Assembly: GCA_018292915.2 (NCBI GenBank) | Contig: JACVVK020000388.1 | Location: forward strand, 458,501-522,500 | Reading direction: 5' to 3' | Source of the DNA: Batillaria attramentaria | Taxonomy: Eukaryota > Mollusca > Gastropoda > Batillariidae | Length of the DNA: 64,000 nt | Shown: positions 25,136-40,300 of the stretch, in pieces | How the letters are laid out: each line of letters starts with the position of its first letter | How positions within the stretch are numbered: position 1 is the stretch's first letter | The notes under the pieces: model-generated | The model's database searches: none | What the model saw: only the letters and a program-made list of their open reading frames with translations | What the model was told of the DNA's origin: nothing | Position numbers and translations under genes: made by a program

Positions 25136-28129
25136 AATGTATGTGTGTTAAAGTTCCAAACAGACAGCTTTAGTGACCTATGTTGTCCAGACAACCTTAA
25201 AAACTGCTACCGTGTTAGTCTGACCATGATAATGTTTCAGCATGGCAGTGCAATGACAGTTCCTATTTTCATCTCACTTACACTTACAGCAGCCCTGATG
25301 GTATGTCTGGTAGAGCGTTGGACTTCCAATGCTCAGGTCGTGAGTTCGAATCCCAGCTGGGGCCAAATATGTGTGCTGGCTTTTTCATCGTTGCCCAGTC
25401 TTTGATATCACCCGTTTGTGGTGGAAAAGGACGTTAACTTTTTCGCACCGCGTCACATGCGGCCATGTGACATGCTGTCTTCCCCTCTGTCCGCGGCACA
25501 TCCCGAGCTGTGCCACTCGCTAGTCTGCGTTGTACGGGGCACATCGCGCGCTGTGACACGTACTGTAAAAATTCCCCTTCCACACCTCTGCGGTCTAAGA
25601 GAGGCAACTCTTGCTATAATTTTTCAGTGGTTATCGACGAGTAAATTTGCTGTTACTGGCCTTTATAGAAAAGGTCTGTTATTTTTTCTGGAACTTTTCC
25701 TTGACCCACTTGCAGAATGGAATGTGACCGAGCTTGCAGGAAAACAAAATGGCGGCACCCAGAAAAAAAAACCCATGTGCGCGCGTTTCACTACAATTTA
25801 AGAGGTTCTAGCTGAGGGATCGGACGAAAAGGGGGATTTAACTGTAGAAAGTGAAGATGAAGGAGCGGATGATGCTGATAATAAGGAATTACGTGCTGGA
25901 TATAGGACCAAATCAAGTCGCACTATTCGACTTCGAAACATGGGCCAGCGCTGCTAGATCTAAACAGTGCCGACGGAGTGAACTCGTGAAAAGTGTGGTG
26001 TTTTTTTCGAGGATTTTCTTCATCTAACTACAAAATGTTACCTGGTATACAGTTCTGAATTTTTGCAAACCATTTCCAAGGTAAGGACACAATTTACATT
26101 GTTGAAAAGATGATCGCTTCTGTTCTGTAATAACACAGCTGCATGAAAACAATGTCTGTTTGTGTTTACTTTTCACGTGTTGTTTAGCATGTTCTGGTGT
26201 CTCTCTTGTGAAATCAGCACACAGGCGAATATTTTTCTCTTAAAGTGCTAATGTTGAACTTTTCATCCATACCAAACACTAGGGCATAAAACACTGCCAA
26301 AGCGGTGAACAAAAAATCCGAAAACTGCTAAAAATGCTACGTACGCAACGGATGTGCGGGGAGACTGAGCGCGAGTGCGCTGGGAACAGCCGAGGCTCGA
26401 GGCGCGCGTAGCGAAAAAGTTAAACTCCCAAACACCCACCCCACCCTGATGGTACATCCATAATAATAAATATCCACAGAATCAACATTTTGCCCCATCA
26501 TTTGCATGCAACACATGCTGTGAACACTGACATCATTACTGGGTATGTTTTTTTCCAGATGCTTGCCCTTCATAATGTGCTGGTAACATACATTGTTCCC
26601 AGTGAATTGAAAATACAAGGGTCCTTGGAACCCTTCCTCCCTATTTTTGAGGGTCCCTCTGTAAATTTGGAGTGTCCATATATATATCAGATTCTGTCTG
26701 AGTGTCACTGTTACATGCAATGGCTCAGCACAAATGCGATGCTGCAAGTGTTCACTTTTTGTTCAAAGACTTTCCGCGACAGAGTTGGTAGAATACTGTT
26801 AAGTGTTTGTCACAGCAAGACAAAAAAACTTGCATTCCCTGTGACGCACTGTTCCCAAATTTGTGCATCAATTTAACTTTTAAGAGTTTTGTGCATGCAA
26901 GCACGCACACCTTTGTGTAATCAAGAACACTGAACACAATCTCAATTTTTTGTTGGAAATGGATTATAACAAGCCAAAAGCAGAAGAAACTCACAGCCAT
27001 GTTGTTGGTTTCTGTTTGGGAAGTTTTTGTTGAGCTGACATGGACATATTTACTTGTGAACAAGTGCCGAAGCTGGAAGTGGAAATAAATCCAGGTTGTT
27101 ATACAAAACTTACAGCATTGTAGTTTATATGAAGGATGCTTACAAATACAAACAAGCAAACACGCTAAACCATGAATGGCATGATAGTTTCAGCTCATAA
27201 CGGCATGCAGTCAATATGTATAGATCTACATAGTCCTGCATGATATCATTATCAAAACCTTGTAAAATTGTATGATCTACACAACACCCCTTTCAAGTAA
27301 ATGTTAATATTCAATAAAGACAATAATTCAAATTATAAGAGCTTTTGTTTTCCATCTCGTCAAGATTTTCTCAGGGCCACAGCTATCCAAAGACAGAGTG
27401 GCTGCCAGTGGTATAAGTAGCCAAAGACTAATTGAGTAATTCCAATGTAACACGAGCAGTCACATTAACCATACCTGCACTGTGTGTCCATAAAGAACTT
27501 TCTTTCCTTGATTTCTCTTCTGTTCAAACTTATTGTCCTTTTCTTCCCCATCCGCAGCAATCTGGAGGGAAAATTAATTTTAAATCAAACTGAAAAGTGA
27601 AAGGAAGGGAAAAAAAACAAAACCAAAAAAACATAAAAGATCAAAAGCGAACCAGAGACACTGACAATCTGGACTGGAAAGTTGAGATGTTCACTTAGAA
27701 TGCTTACAAAGACTACAGACAGCAACTGACATTGACCTATAAGATAAAATTCCAAAATGAAATTCAGTTCTTAGCCTTTATAATACATTTACAGCAAACA
27801 CAATGCTGACTTAAAGTAACTTAAAATCAACCTGAGCTTAAATCCTTTAACTTTTACAGTCAGTGCAGGGCTTGTGGTAAATTTTTTTTCTGAGGGTCAG
27901 CATGACTTCCAGCAGAAAAATCTGAGGGTCAGCCTAACCTCCAGCTTGAAATTCAATGCATCGCGTCACTGGTGTCGGCAATGAACTTCTTCAAAAACAT
28001 ATTTATAAGTGATAATCTAGAGTTGCAGTGGAAAAAAATTAATTCCAAATATTGTTTTGGGTGAACATTATGAGTCTGTCTACCTGTTGACAATGAAAAG
28101 CAAAACTATTATTTTTCTGATACCAATAC

Positions 28130-28223
<94 letters not shown>

Positions 28224-31200
28224 TCTGTTGAAAAAGAAAGTAGTATTTCAATTCTGCTTGTTAAGGTGAATTCTTTCTTATTTCTGACTGATAATGATTT
28301 TACACCTTTCCTGGAAAGACATCTGATGTCAACTCAGTAGCACTGTCATGACGCACAGCTTTCACAGTTTTTTTCGCCAGCCCTTGTCTGTCGTCGCCGC
28401 TTCAGTGCATATTTCACAAATCATTTTTTGTGAGGGTAGGAAACGTAGCCACGAAAACTCGTTATAACCATTCATAGTTGAGGGAACGAGCTACTTTCGG
28501 TTTTGTTGTAGGTGACGGTCCTGTCTCGGACGACGGGCTTGGTCTCTTCCCGCACGTAGAACTGGTGGCGGTTTTGGTCCATCACTATTCCTAATAATGC
28601 TAGGCTGCTCAGTCCTCGATAATTTCATCATCTGCACTGGCACGATTGCGTGTAACTGTCCGTTTGATCCAACGTAAAAGCGACATTGCGACTTTGCGTG
28701 GTGGACTTTTGGTAGAGCCACAAAATCGGTGGGCATCATTTCCCTTGGAAAGGGGAGCTACTCTTAACAGACGTCGTACATTTCAGAGCGTCTGTGGCGA
28801 CTGCTCTGACGATCGATTGCAGAAGATTGAAACTAAAACTGTGAAAGCTGTGCGTCATGTTATCAAATTTAATTATCACGCGACGCACCCCTGCTCCAAA
28901 ATTTTAAAATCTGTGCGTCAGTAAAACCTCCAGCGATTTTTTCTCTGCGTCATTTCGTGATTTCTGTGCGTCAATACGCACAGTTTGTGCGTTAACACGA
29001 GCCCTGCAGTGTTCAGTGTTTAAGTACATCGAGTCAGTTAGCTATGTGATGCATACTTATAAACATAATACTATAATGATAATTTTGCATTAAAAGTACA
29101 TGCATAAAGAATGGCCCACCTTTGCTTGGGCAACTGTGTTTCTGAGCCCGATGTTGTCACGGTCAGCATCTAACTGTGCTTTCAATGTTGTGTATTTCTT
29201 GGTCAGTTTGTAGCGATTGGCTGCACACACCTCAAAGGCGATGACTGTAAATACAATCATGTATGGATAATCAACCTCTTGCATCATTGGTATAATGTAC
29301 TGGTATTTCTTTAGTCTCATTACTTAAGATAAGAAATTGCAGGCTGCTCTTGCCCAACAGTGAGACCGACAGAGTAACCAATTTTTCCCATTTTATATTG
29401 TTACTACACATGTGGAATATGTACAAATGGCCATGTTTTCCATTCCACTAGCTAGGTTTATGACTTGATTTAGTGAGGCAAAATCCGGCTGAACCCAATT
29501 CCTTCCAACTGGTGGACCGAACCCAGCTGATGGTGTCACCAGCAGTATGACAGTCCATACCGATGAGCTATAACCCCATGGCACATCATTAGTGCATGAC
29601 ACTTATAATATATTTAGCTGTTATACCATATGACTTGGTTGAATACCGACAGGTATTTGCTCCATGACGCAGATCAAGTAAACCAAGTAATGGCTTTATC
29701 ATACATTTTTCTCTCACGTATGGTGCATTTTGAGCACTTAGCTGACTAAAAGCTGAAATCTACTTGTAATTTTTTTGGAATCTGCAACCGGCTGAACAGC
29801 ACATAGCAGACGCTAGGAGTGGTCAGGAAATCAGTACTCCCTAGAAATAAAATACGCCTTTGTATGCCAGCAATACAATGTCAGTCCACTCAAACCCAAA
29901 TAAAAACAAAATTTCTTAACTTCGACTGAAGAGTACACAAACCTAGTAACACTATGAAGGAAACAGAAACGTGCAAAGTCAATGCGAAATCAAAATATGC
30001 ACAGCTCTGTTTACATTTGAGGGCATGACAGCGTGATCTAGTCACAGGGCCTTGCATCTTCCCAACTTCACGTGGAATATGAAGATTCGTGAGTGCTGCT
30101 TGTAATATTTTGAGTGCATATGAAACGATTAATTCCACCAACAGCTACATTTTATAACTGTCTGCATGATTCAAATGATTCAAGGAGCTTCGGTTGAATC
30201 AGAGATCTAGACTGACAAGGAATACGCTTGCCTTCACAGCGGATACCAGATGACTGCAGTGAAAAGACTCGATTCGGGTTTATGTCACAGGTTTTTATAG
30301 CGTTGAAACCATCTTTGATTTGAGTACGCAGTGCTTTTTAGGTAAAGTCTCCTGTCGTTTTGAACTTCAACAGCGTTCTTTGCCCTCTGCTTGCTACAGC
30401 TAGTCAAGTCAGCAAATTAGTCCGGTGCCTGGGATAGGCCAGCTTCGAGAACGGTTTTTGGCAAGTGTTTGTTGAAACTGTCCATGATCTAAGCACGCAG
30501 TGCTTGTTAGATATCGGGTGCAGTCCTTGTTTACTTGAACGAGTTGATGAAGTTGGTAGCACCGATACCGAGAGAAAAAGGTTTTGTTTTTGCCAGCTGT
30601 GTTGACACAGCAAGATCGGGGTGCGCGCTCACCACGCATAGTAATATTTGTTGTTTGCCAAAAGGTTCTATCTGTGTTCTTTCTATCTGTATAGATCTAT
30701 AAAACCTTGGCAGGGAACACAAGGAAATGGTTGTCATGTGATGTGTCACAAGAGTTATCATCACTAGTGGGATACCAGCACTTATACAACGGGAGAGATC
30801 AAAGGGAAAAAATCCAGCAATGGATGATAAATATATATAATCGTTTATTGCATTCTCTAGACCTAGATACCAAACAAGTATAACAAACTTACTGTGCTGA
30901 TCAGCCACTTTTGGTCTGACCCTGTCTTGCTTTACACCAACTGCAACCTCATTGTGACAGGAACTGGAATGACAGAAAATCATGAATCTAATTTACATTC
31001 AGAGTCCATACAGGTTCACAGTCTCAAAAATTCATGACTTTTCCAGGCCAACTCTCCTGTTTTCCATGACAACTTCCTCACATTCTTTCTGACACACATG
31101 AGGGTAGAAAATCTGAGCTTATCCAAGTTATCGCAGTCAGTAAGAGTACTAAGACCAAAGTTCAGAGTTAGCCATTAGCCTTATGGGAGGGCACTTTGTT

Positions 31201-34200
31201 GGTATATTTGGCAAACAGTCCAGTGAGTAATCACCAAGCTGACCGTCTCATGGCAGGGATGTCACTGGAGCTTGAAACCTATAGGACAAATGTCCTGGAA
31301 GGTGGCAGATGAATAGGACATTTGTCCTGAATAGGAACGAAACAATAGGACATTCTGGCGCGCGACAATAAAGCATTGTAAGACAGGAACCACATAAACA
31401 CAAGCTCCCCGAGTAGCGCAAGGCAGCAGCCCTCACTCGGAAAAATGTCACTAGTTTGTCCGCGATCAACAGAAACGCAATCGGACATATGACCTCCTCT
31501 TGAAATAAACAATCGGACATCTGTCCTGCTGGACAGTTTTTTCATCGGACATTTGGCCAAGTCTATCAGTCATAGTCCTGTGTCCGGGCACCAGTGACAT
31601 CCCTGCATGGTCTGGCTCAAAATGGCATCCATAAAATTCTGAAATTCCATGAGCTAGCTGGCATGACTCTTGACATAATTTCATAACTTTCCAGGCCTGG
31701 AAAAGCTATTTTCAAATTCCATGACTTCTCCAGAATTCCATGACATGTACGGACCCTGCACATGCACAATGGTCTGTGACTGTGAGCAGTGATTGGGGTG
31801 GGAGGTTACAATGCCAATGGTAGTCCATTTGGCACAAGCTCTGGACTCCTAAGTCACGGATGATTTAAAAGCGTCATCAATTTGTGGACACTGACACTGA
31901 CTAGTGAACATGCAGCTATCCGCAGCACTCTGAACTGGGTCCTCAATGGTTGAATCGTTGACTTCCTACTTACGGGCAGTGAGCAGACCTATTTTGTGTA
32001 TCTCGGTTTGCGAAAGTATCGGACTTATACTGCTTGACACAAAACACTGAAGCTTTCCTGAGGATGTGAATGCATACTAAGACTATATTGCGTGTAGCAA
32101 GGTTCAAAACTGTTCCAATCTGATTTTGTTGCAGGCAAGTGGAAGCATTGCAAACGAACGCAAGCTTCAAAACTGTTCCAATCTGATTTTTTTGCAGGCA
32201 AGTGGAAGCATTGCAAACGAACGCATCATGGCTGTTCTCTCTCACATACACTTACACTTGCATATATTTGCGTCTAAGAGTTACTTGAAATTTATGTTTT
32301 AGTTTGTATTTCCCGAGACATATATATGATTACGAATGTTACAGTATATATTCATTACACTGATTTTCTTGTATCAGAACAGATTTAGTAAAACTGATGA
32401 AACATCATTTGCAAGTTATTTATAAAAAAAATAAAGCCAAAATAAAAAACAGTACAACAAAAGAGACCAGTCTGCCAGCCTCACACTTGTGTGTGAACGT
32501 AAGTAGGAAGTGAATGATTCAACCAATGGGCGCCCGGTTCAAGGTGCTGCGGATAACTGCAGTAGGGCCTAGTGACAGTAACATACTGTGGTTCGTCCAA
32601 CGTTTCACTTCGTCAATAAAAAATAGGTAGTACGTTGAAATGAAAAGAAAGTCATTAGAGCTGAAAGGCGCAGAAATGAAGGTCCTTCACACGTAAGAGG
32701 AACAACTCTTGAACTCATTTTGGAGCCGATTCTTACATATTGGAGATTCCCAAGCACTGCCTTTCGTTTGTAATGGCCGCCTGAAAAGTACCGGAAGTGC
32801 CAGATTGTCGTCTGCCTTTAGGCTATGCCCGCCGGTTTCCCGGTTGCTCAGTTGATAGGGAACATTTGTTTTTCCCTACACCTCTCTCTCTCTCTCTCTC
32901 CTAAATCTAGTTCCGGAACTACGATTAAAGAGAAAATCGGATAATTCGTAGGTTTGCCAACGAACTTGAAGTATCTGCCACTGAGTAGGAAACTTCTTCA
33001 TGATATCACTGAGTCACTGAGTGCGGTTCCTTATTCAGTGAGGCCTTACTGACTTCGTATGTCTCTGCTCAGTACTACTACTTGAAAATCGTTACACTGA
33101 GATTGGACAAAACTTTTGTCTGAGTTCAAACTTTGTACACGTTACAGCCAAAAAATAAAAATAAAAAAATGCATAGTCACCTGTGGTCTTCCTAGCTGTA
33201 CACACTGCTCCTATCTGTATAATGAGTCTTATCTGCTACACATCCTAAGTGAGAAAGGTATCATTGTTATGGAATGGTACGCAGTTGATTAACACTATCG
33301 GTACTGTGTTTACATTTCTGGAGTTGAATAAAATAGAAAAGAAGGGGAAAAGGGGGCATTATGAAAAATTCATATATGGATACGCGATGCTCCCCGAGAC
33401 TGGTACACCTGTCACAGCGGGAAGTCACTAGTTCCGATGCCAAAATGGCACCCTACACACTGGGAACCAGTATGACACTGGGATCCAGTGACACTGGGAT
33501 CCAATGACACTGGGATCCAACGGCATCCCACCGGAGAGAGAGAGAGAACGAGCGAGAGAGAGAGAGAGTAAATAATCACAGGCACTTATGGCAGCTTGAT
33601 ACGCGGCTAAGCCTTGCTATTGACAGCTCATGGATGTGTTTAACTCGCCCTATTTTGGTGCACTTTCACTATAAACATAGCCATCTGCAACTTAATACAG
33701 TGAAGTCCGGCTGTAGTGATAGACCCATGTAGTGATAGTCCGGCTGTAGTAATAGAATTTCTTGGTCCCGGTCCCAGTTGTTCATGTTCTTTGTTAACTT
33801 AGTCCGGTTGTAGTGATATTTTTCAGGCCGGATATAGTGATAGTCCGCTTGTAGTGATACTATTTTCAAGTCCCGGGGAAGCTAAAGTCCGGCTGTAGTG
33901 ATAATGTTCGAGAGTAATCTCCCTTTACCAAAATGGCGAGCAAACGCCAGCAACGCAATGTGCTTAGCCCTTGGGACCAAATTTTTTTATCACTACATCC
34001 GGACTATTACTACATCCGGATGTCCGGTTATAGTGATATTTTTGTAGGTTTTATCACTACATCCAGACGTCCGGTTATAGTGATATTTTTGTAGGTTTTA
34101 TCACTACATCCGGCCAATCGCTTGTAGTTGTAGTGATATCTTCAAAGCTGATTAAAGACTAAATTTCATTCCTAAAAAACTGATCTGACGATTTTTCATT

Positions 34201-34247
34201 TAACCCGTATTTCTAAGTGGCCCTTCTCTCTCTCTCTCTCTCTCTAA

Positions 34248-34305
<58 letters not shown>

Positions 34306-37300
34306 GGCTGTTGAACTGCTAGGACGGGGGTAGGTTAACACAGGACATTTGCAAGCCTGACAAAGACGACAGAAGAAATGTCACAAAACGAAATCAATAG
34401 TGGTTCCAAAATCACCTTATTACTGCCTTGAGGCTAGTTTACCAAATGTGCTGCCGCATGTGGCAATAAAAGCTTTGAAGATATCACTACAACTACAAGC
34501 GATTGGCCGGATGTAGTGATAAAACCTACAAAAATATCACTATAACCGGACGTCTGGATGTAGTAATAGTCCGGATGTAGTGATAAAAAAATTTGGTCCC
34601 GAGGGCTATCACTACATCCGGACTTCACTGTATACGGCCACGGCCTTTACTCGTGCAAGCCGGACACTATAGGTGGGTGCCAGTGGTGTAGGTTCCTTTA
34701 CAAGTGCAAATACGGTACTGCAGTGAATTAGATTGCAAAATTGTTTGCTACATTTCCCGCCGCTACATTGTTTGCTACATTTCCCGCGCAGGGAGGTGTT
34801 ATTAGTGAGACTGATCATCATCATTAGCTTGCTTTACGTCCTATGGCTTTTGGCCCTTAAGGACAAGTTGTTCCTGGCGTGTGTCTTTGGCTGCTTGGCT
34901 AGGCGAGTGTCTTTGGGGTGTGTGAGGGCTGTTTTGCTTAGCTTTGGGCGACGTCAGAGGATCTCTGCTTGGCTTTTAGGTGCCTGGTCTGGGTTTGTTT
35001 TTCAGTGCCTCAGTCTGTTCTGTCATCCGTACTTTTGCCTTTTAGATTATCACTGGGGTGTCCCCTCGCTTTTTGGTTTTAAAACCATTTTGTCAGATCT
35101 GATCTGACGATCGCGTCGGCCTGGGTTCTCATTGGCCTGTCACCTAGGGTTTGGTGTGACCTGAGGAAGTCTACCGTCTTCAGTGAGTATCTGTCTCTCA
35201 GGTCCCAGACCGGCTGGAGGCTGGCGGGCAGGCCATCACAACCGTTTACAATGTGACGGATGTCTGGGGGCTGCCCACACTGGCAGAGGTCGTTACTCCA
35301 TGTGTGTGCGCAGCACAGTGTGCGTATTCTGCAGATGATTGCAGAGTGTCTGCGCGGGAAGAATGGCACGTGGTTTTGGCCACCCGGGAGGTGGACCCAG
35401 CCATTTTCTTCGCACAATGCACGGAGTCTCCTCTCTCTGAGAGTGTGGGCCGCTCTTTGTATCTTACTTTTTACTTCACTGAGTGTCTGGAGTAGTTTTG
35501 CTTCCATGCCATCGCCGGTGGCGTCCCGGGCCGCGCGATCGGCCAGCTCATTTCCTCTGATCCCGCTGTGGGAGGGTAGCCACATGAGGGCTAAGATGGT
35601 TCCCTTCGTGATGATCTGATGGGCCAGAAAGAGGATCTCGCTTTGTACATCACTCCTATTCCTCGTGCCCCCTCTCTCTAGGGCTTGGAGTGAAGACTTG
35701 GAGTCGGACAGAATGACCACCCCCAGCGGGGGGTTTGGCATGTCGTTGACAAACGTGCAGGCCATGAGGATTGCATACATCTCTGCTGAGAAGATGCTTA
35801 ACCCGGCGTTGAGTTTGTAGCGCCTTGTGATTCCAAGGTCTGGGATCACGAAGGCGCACCCAACCTCTCCTGAGTCTAGGACAGAGCCGTCCGTGTCGAT
35901 TTTCAGGTGCTGGGAGAAGCGCTGTTCGATCTTCTCTCTTGCCAGGGTTGTGGCAAGAGCAGAGTCTGCTTTCTTTGACGCGCCTTCAGCATAGCGGTGT
36001 TCGTACTCGGGCTTAGCCAGCTCCCAGGGAGGAAAGACCGGCTTGGGAGTTTGTGCCACCTCAGGTTTCGCTCCGCACTCTGACCAGATGTCATTTGTGT
36101 GCTCCGCCATCGGTATGGTCGTCCGATATATTCGTGGCGCTTTGACTTCCAGACCCTGCCGGATCAGGGTCTCCCTTGGTGACTGTCTCTGTGAGACCAT
36201 CTCCCAAGGTGGTCTCAGTAGCGTGCATGGCAGCCTGGAAGTTGGCACACCTCCTTTTGCATTCCTCCCTGAGTGGTAGCCAGCCTGCTTCCTGGTATAC
36301 CAGGTCGTTTCTCGCACTTTTTCTAGCACCAATTGCCGTTTTCAGGGCTGCCAGTTCAACTCGTTCAAGCTTCAGATATTCGGCTTTCGACAGTGCGAAG
36401 AAGGCTTCGCATCCGTACGTGAGGCGGGATCTCACCAGAGCGTTCGTTAGATGGATGAGGCTGCGTGGTGTTGCCCACCTCTCGGCTGACAGGATTTTGA
36501 TCAGGTTCACTGATCGCGCAGCTTTTGCGGTTAGGTTGCTGATGTGCGGCTGCCACCGCAGGCGTTCATTCAGTGTCACTCCCAGGAACTTAGCCTCGCT
36601 GCAAGGCTTGATGGTCACGTTCCCGATTTGTATGGACATGGCGTTCTTCGCTCCGTTTGTCCTGGAGAACACCACGAGTGATGTTTTCTCCGGGGAGAGC
36701 TGGAAGCCATTCTGCCCCATGTAACCCTGGATGTCATCCACACACGACTGAAATTTGGTCCGCCATCTTTCGTACAACTTTTTCATGAAAGCTGTCTTTC
36801 CTGGCAACTGAGTGGGAAGCTCAGTCCAAATGGCCAGGTCATCTGCGTACAGTGACATTTTTATGTCCGGCCTGCCGACCTTGGACTCAATGTCGTGTAG
36901 CATGACTGAGAACAGGGTAGGCGCAATCACGCTGCCTTGCGGGACGCCCATATCGAGGATGTGCTCATCCGACAGGGAGGCTCCGACTCTCACCGAGATC
37001 CTCCTGTCTGCCAGGAACGCCTGCACAAATTGGTACAGTCGCCCGGAGATGCCAATGCTGCTCAGTTTGTCTAGAAGCTTGGCATGCCACACTGTGTCGA
37101 ACGCGCGCTTGATGTCGAAGAAGGTGGTCACCACTGAGTGTTTGTTGACCATTGCCTTCTTGATCTCACTGGTGAGCCTAGCGACGTGTTCCATGCAGCC
37201 TCTTCCTTTGCGGAAGCCGGCCTGGCACAGCGGGATTATGCCATGCTTCTCCAGATGGTACTCTAGTCTGTCCCTGACCAGCCTCTCATACACCTTCCCC

Positions 37301-40300
37301 AGGTGGGATGTTAGTGCGACCGGGCGGTAGCTTGTTGGGAGGTGGGGCGGCTTGCCATCCTTGGGGATGGCCACCACTACAGCCTTCTTCCAAGCCTTGG
37401 GTATCTGACCAGAGTCCCAGCAGGTCTGGTAGAAGCCCAGAAGAACTTTGACCATTCTGTCTGGAAAATGACGAATCACCTGGTACGAGATTGGGTCATG
37501 CCCGGTCGCTTTGCCTTGCGAGCCGAGGCTGCCAATCGCCGTCCGTAGCTCCTCTAGCGTCAGGTCGCCGTTGAAGGGAGCTTGACCGTCATTCTCCGAC
37601 TTCTCAGATCTCTGTTCCTCAGTCCGCCGGTATTCTCTCATTTCTGGGGGGAGGTGTTCCGTTTGACTGGCCTTGGCAAATGTCTCGGCGAGAGCATCGG
37701 CCTTTTCTTTGGCAGTCTGCGTCTTTTGGCCATTGACAAGTAGAGCCCTTTCTGGCAGGCGGCCCCTTCGCCTGTGAGCGCGTATCCTTCTCCACAGCTT
37801 GCTGCTGTCCTTGGGTTCCTGTACCTGTTCTGTGCAGAAGCGTTCCCAGTGTTCCTGTCTGGCTTTTTCAGCAACCTCGCTACAGTGAGTGGTGGCTGCC
37901 CGCACCAGCTCTCTGTTTTCCTCAGTCATATTTCTTTTGAACGCTCTGAGGACCCGCCTTTTCTCTGCTGTGGCTTCTTCGCATTCCGCGTTCCACCAAC
38001 CACCTATCAGCCGGCCTCCACCGGAGGGCTGTGGGCGTGACTGTGGGATCGCAGCGTTGACTGCGGTGAGGATCATGCTTCTAATCTCCTCGTATTTCGA
38101 GTCTATATCTTGGTCAGGGCCGTTGCGGTTCATGTGTTCGCATTCGGCTTCCAGCAGGGTTCGGAACTTCTCCCAGTCTGCTTTGTCATATGCATACTTT
38201 GGGTCGGAGTTGACCTCCACCTCCGTGGGGACGGCCTGGTCCAGCGTGATGTGGATTGGTAGGTGGTCTGATTGCATATTGTCATCTCCAGTCTCCCAAG
38301 TAGCCTCTAGGCAGAGTGCTGGGCTTGCTAGTGTTACGTCAATTGCACTGTTCCTCTGCCCGCTTTGGCCGATGCGGGTCACTGAGCAGTCGTTCAGTAT
38401 GCTCAGATTAGATTCTAAAACCGCGTTTGCCAAGTGTCCTCCGCCAGCCGTTGTTGCGCCTGGATCCCAGAGTCTGTGGCTGGCGTTGAAGTCGCCGGCC
38501 ACCACCCAAGTTCTCCGTGCATCTGCTGTCCTCCCATCCAGATTTCTAAGCCAGTCGCAGGCACTCCCATCCGGTATTCCGTCTGGGTAGTACACGTTTA
38601 CTAGCGTGAGCTCCCTTCCCCCTGATAACGAGACTGTCAGGCTTCTCAGGTTGAGCCGGTAGTCTCCAGGGGTTCTGGGGTTCACGTGTGTCAACGGGTC
38701 AGCATCCACATATGATAGCCGAGAGCTGACATACGTGGCAACCATGACGCGCCCTTTCTCCATGTCCACAGCCGGAGGGTAATAATACCCATCCAGGTGA
38801 GGGAGAGCCTGAAGTCTCACGTTCAAGGACTGCAGCATGAGGACGTCCACCTTAGGTTTGTCCTGCAGGTATCTGCGTAGGAAGGGGGCCTTCCCGGTCA
38901 CAGATCTGCAGTTCCACTGCAGGATGGACAGTCCCCTAGGGGGCGTGTCTGGATTACTGCCTCCCTTACTTCTGTCCATTGATGAGGGATGCAAGGACCT
39001 GCTGGATCAGGGTCACGGTTTCAGGTGAGAGGGGCTGGGGCGACTGCACTTCCCGTTGTGCCTTATCTTCCCTGAGTGACCTGATCTCGTTTTTCAGGTC
39101 TGAGATTGTAGCCTGGAGGTTACTGAGTAACCCCCTCAGGCTCTCTACCTCACCACGGAGACGGGTATTCTCCTCTTGGAGATCCTGCCTTCCTTCAGGG
39201 TTCTCCTGTGGCTCGGGTTGGGCTGGGTCGCAGTTCGCAGTGTCTGGTGCCTGCGGGCGTTTGTTTGTGGTCTTGGCCGCCACGGCCGACTCTCTTCTCT
39301 GTGCAGTGATCACAGCGGGCGTCACTGGCTTTTTGGCCTGAACAGGCTTGCCGAGGTCGAGTTTCTTCCTCGGGGCCGTGTTTTTGGGGACGGCTTCCTG
39401 CCTCCATCCAAGGCCGGGTGTCTTGGTGATGGCAGGTGCCGGGGCGGTGGACTGTGCCGTTTTCTGGGCGACAATCTTCCCCGCTTCCCGCATCGCCTGG
39501 GCTCTGGGCATGTAGGCCTGCGCCCTCAGTCTGTTTGCCAGGCTCCACTGTTTCACAGCGGGGCAGCCTCTGTATGCGGCCGAATGCGCACCCTGGCAGT
39601 TGGTGCAGCGCTTCGGGCCGTTACAGTTTTCACTTTTGTGGCCCGCTTTGCCACAGGCGGCGCAGACTGTTTTTTTGGCAGGACAGGCCTTCTGCACATG
39701 GCCCAGGCGGTGGCACCTGTAGCACCGTTGAACCTCGGCCACGTATGGTCTGAGCCCATACTCTTGTCTGTTGATCACAAGGTGATCGGGCAGGTTGGTC
39801 TCGGCAAGTGTGACTTTCACTGCCCGAGACTTGCTCCCATCTTTTAGTGTGAGGCGTTTAACAGCCACTACTGTCACATCAGACTCGATGGCGAGTCTGA
39901 TCTGGTCTTCTGTGGCGTCGGGGTGGACTGACACCACTCCTTCCACTTTGGGTACCGGGACGTACCCGCGCACACTCACTGGCCCTATCTTAGTGACCAG
40001 GGCTAGTCTTTCCTGCTGGCGTTCAGAGGAGCAGCCCACCAGGTATCTGGCTTTGCTTAGGGGTTTGAGGTGCGTGACCACCCCATACCCTGCTTCTCTG
40101 ATTAGGCCTGCCAGCCTAAACTCCAGACCGGCCAGGCGCGCTGGTTCGGTCAGGATCATTTTGTCTTCCAGTATCACGGGATACTGACAGAAGACTGGGG
40201 CCGTTTCTGGTCCCCGCACTCCCCTCCTTCCATGGGGAGCTGCCCCGCGCGCTGCTGCTTGAGCGTAGGTCATTTTGTGGGTCTGGGTGGCCTCGGCCTC

